NCBI GenBank assembly: GCA_905187695.1
Contig: CAJJIY010000005.1
Location: forward strand, 8,911 to 72,910
Length of the DNA stretch: 64,000 nt
Source: an uncultured Eubacteriales bacterium
GTDB lineage: Bacteria; Bacillota; Clostridia; Oscillospirales; CAG-272
Direction: 5' to 3'
Both the position numbers and the translations under genes were made by a program. Positions 63,229 through 64,000 of this stretch are shown here, piece after piece. The stretch's first letter is position 1; each line of letters opens with the position of its first letter. A model generated the notes under the pieces. The model was not told the DNA's origin, did no database searches, and saw only the letters and a list, made by a program, of their open reading frames with translations.

Positions 63229-64000
63229 ATGAAACGAGAAGGCGAAGTCCGGATTCCGGCCGGATGTGCCATTGCCGGAGTTTTTTCCCGTTCGGGGGAG
63301 CGGATACCGGGCGATCTGGTGGTCCGGGCTATGCGCGTCATGCACGAGCGCTCCAACGGTCTTGGCGGCGGGTTTGCCGGATACGGGATTTATCCGGAAT
63401 ATAAAGATTTTTACGCTTTTCATGTTTTTTATGATGACAGGGAAGCACGCGCGGAATGTGAAAAATATCTGGATGAAAAATTTGAGATCATCAATCTTTC
63501 CAAAATCCCGGTGCGCAAAAGCCCGAAAATCAAAGACGAGCCGCTCATCTGGCGCTACTTTCTCACACCCAATCACAATCTTCTGCGGGACAGCCACCTT
63601 CACGAGCGGGAATATGTGGCGCGCAGTGTGATCTATATCAACACGGCGGTAAAGGGCGCCTATGTTTTTTCCAGCGGGAAAAACATGGGCTCTTTCAAGG
63701 CGGTCGGCTTTCCGGAGGATGTCGGGGATTATTACCGGCTGGAGGAATATGCCGGTTATTCCTGGACGGCGCACGGGCGCTATCCCACCAACACTCCGGG
63801 TTGGTGGGGCGGCGCGCACCCGTTTTCATTGCTTGATTTTTCGGTGGTGCACAACGGGGAGATTTCCTCATATGATGCCAACCGTCGTTTTATCGAGATG
63901 TTCGGCTATAAATGCTCACTCCTGACCGACACCGAGGTCATTACTTATATTTTTGATTATCTTCTGCGCAAAAAGGGCCTGACGCTGGAGGAAGCGGCGG
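63229..64000 (+). CDS. Glutamate-synthase-type class II glutamine amidotransferase, 3' partial
   Basis: ATG 63229 follows TGGGAGG; 257 codons are visible before the window ends. It begins MKREGEVRIPAGCAIAGVFS. The likely catalytic Cys13 (G-C-A-I-A-G) lies after a short N-terminal extension instead of right after Met. Later come R-S-N-G-L-G-G-G-F-A-G-Y-G-I-Y, T-A-H-G-R-Y-P-T-N-T-P and V-H-N-G-E-I-S-S-Y, the NTN-hydrolase glutaminase core, then T-D-T-E-V-I-T-Y. This is the separate amidotransferase subunit type (GltB domain-1-like) used in split glutamate synthase systems of Clostridia and archaea; partner FMN and iron-sulfur subunits probably follow outside the window. Confidence 0.85.
   Translation, partial: MKREGEVRIPAGCAIAGVFSRSGERIPGDLVVRAMRVMHERSNGLGGGFAGYGIYPEYKDFYAFHVFYDDREARAECEKYLDEKFEIINLSKIPVRKSPKIKDEPLIWRYFLTPNHNLLRDSHLHEREYVARSVIYINTAVKGAYVFSSGKNMGSFKAVGFPEDVGDYYRLEEYAGYSWTAHGRYPTNTPGWWGGAHPFSLLDFSVVHNGEISSYDANRRFIEMFGYKCSLLTDTEVITYIFDYLLRKKGLTLEEAA

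Overview
This window is a piece of chromosome from an endospore-forming Clostridia-class Firmicute, probably gut-associated and uncultured; the lineage is inferred from gene content. It carries three separate sporulation signalling loci (spoIIR, spoIIAA-spoIIAB-sigF, spoIIGA-sigE), a T-box leader, consensus sigma-A promoters nearly all with a 17-bp spacer, strong AGGAGG-type ribosome sites and many short hairpin terminators. By eye the base composition is a little above 50% G+C, except for one clearly AT-rich island at about 23.1-25.3 kb. I see no rRNA, tRNA, CRISPR array or insertion sequence.

Layout. 0-10.4 kb is a cell-surface region: the 3' part of one secreted or surface protein, a 39-aa peptide gene, and two very large secreted right-handed beta-helix proteins. 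The first of these also carries a calcineurin-like phosphoesterase, a fibronectin-like domain and a LamG-like domain. The three large proteins share N-terminal caps and a C-terminal Ig-like module, so this looks like a locus that evolves by domain shuffling. 10.5-22.6 kb holds spoIIR, diaminopimelate dehydrogenase, a GtaA-type glutaminase-family protein, an extended MscL, a DUF11 protein, a DUF1508 protein, pgk-tpiA, rbfA-nrnA and a membrane-anchored beta-lactamase-fold protein that has lost its catalytic serine. At 22.8-25.5 kb an AT-rich module (an HTH regulator plus a HEPN-like protein) sits between what look like two damaged native genes.

25.7-36.6 kb holds a membrane protein coupled to metG, then gpsA-like-tatD, an EF-G-like GTPase, a second small peptide gene behind a perfect promoter, a MacB/FtsX-type ABC exporter behind an apparent attenuator, and a frameshifted heavy-metal-binding protein. 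36.6-43.8 kb holds brnQ, the spoIIA operon, a cyclophilin lipoprotein, a YtvI-like permease, an Asn/Gln-rich heptapeptide-repeat membrane protein, a DUF2752 protein and rpsT. 44-53.5 kb holds rpoB-rpoC and spoIIGA-sigE. 54-64 kb holds an amino-acid ABC transporter whose binding protein appears circularly permuted, a T-box-controlled stand-alone trpB2, galE, carD, a CPBP protease, tadA, an ion transporter and the start of a glutamate-synthase-type amidotransferase.

How parts work together. Sigma-F (spoIIA operon) acts in the forespore; SpoIIR made there triggers the protease SpoIIGA, which matures pro-sigma-E in the mother cell. Every gene of that relay is within 43 kb here. The most unusual material is the family of short peptides with a D-[VI]-I-x-A-S core (1233-1352 and 32750-32923), the shuffled beta-helix surface proteins, the permuted binding protein, the 21-bp minisatellite gene and the AT-rich HTH/HEPN-like island.
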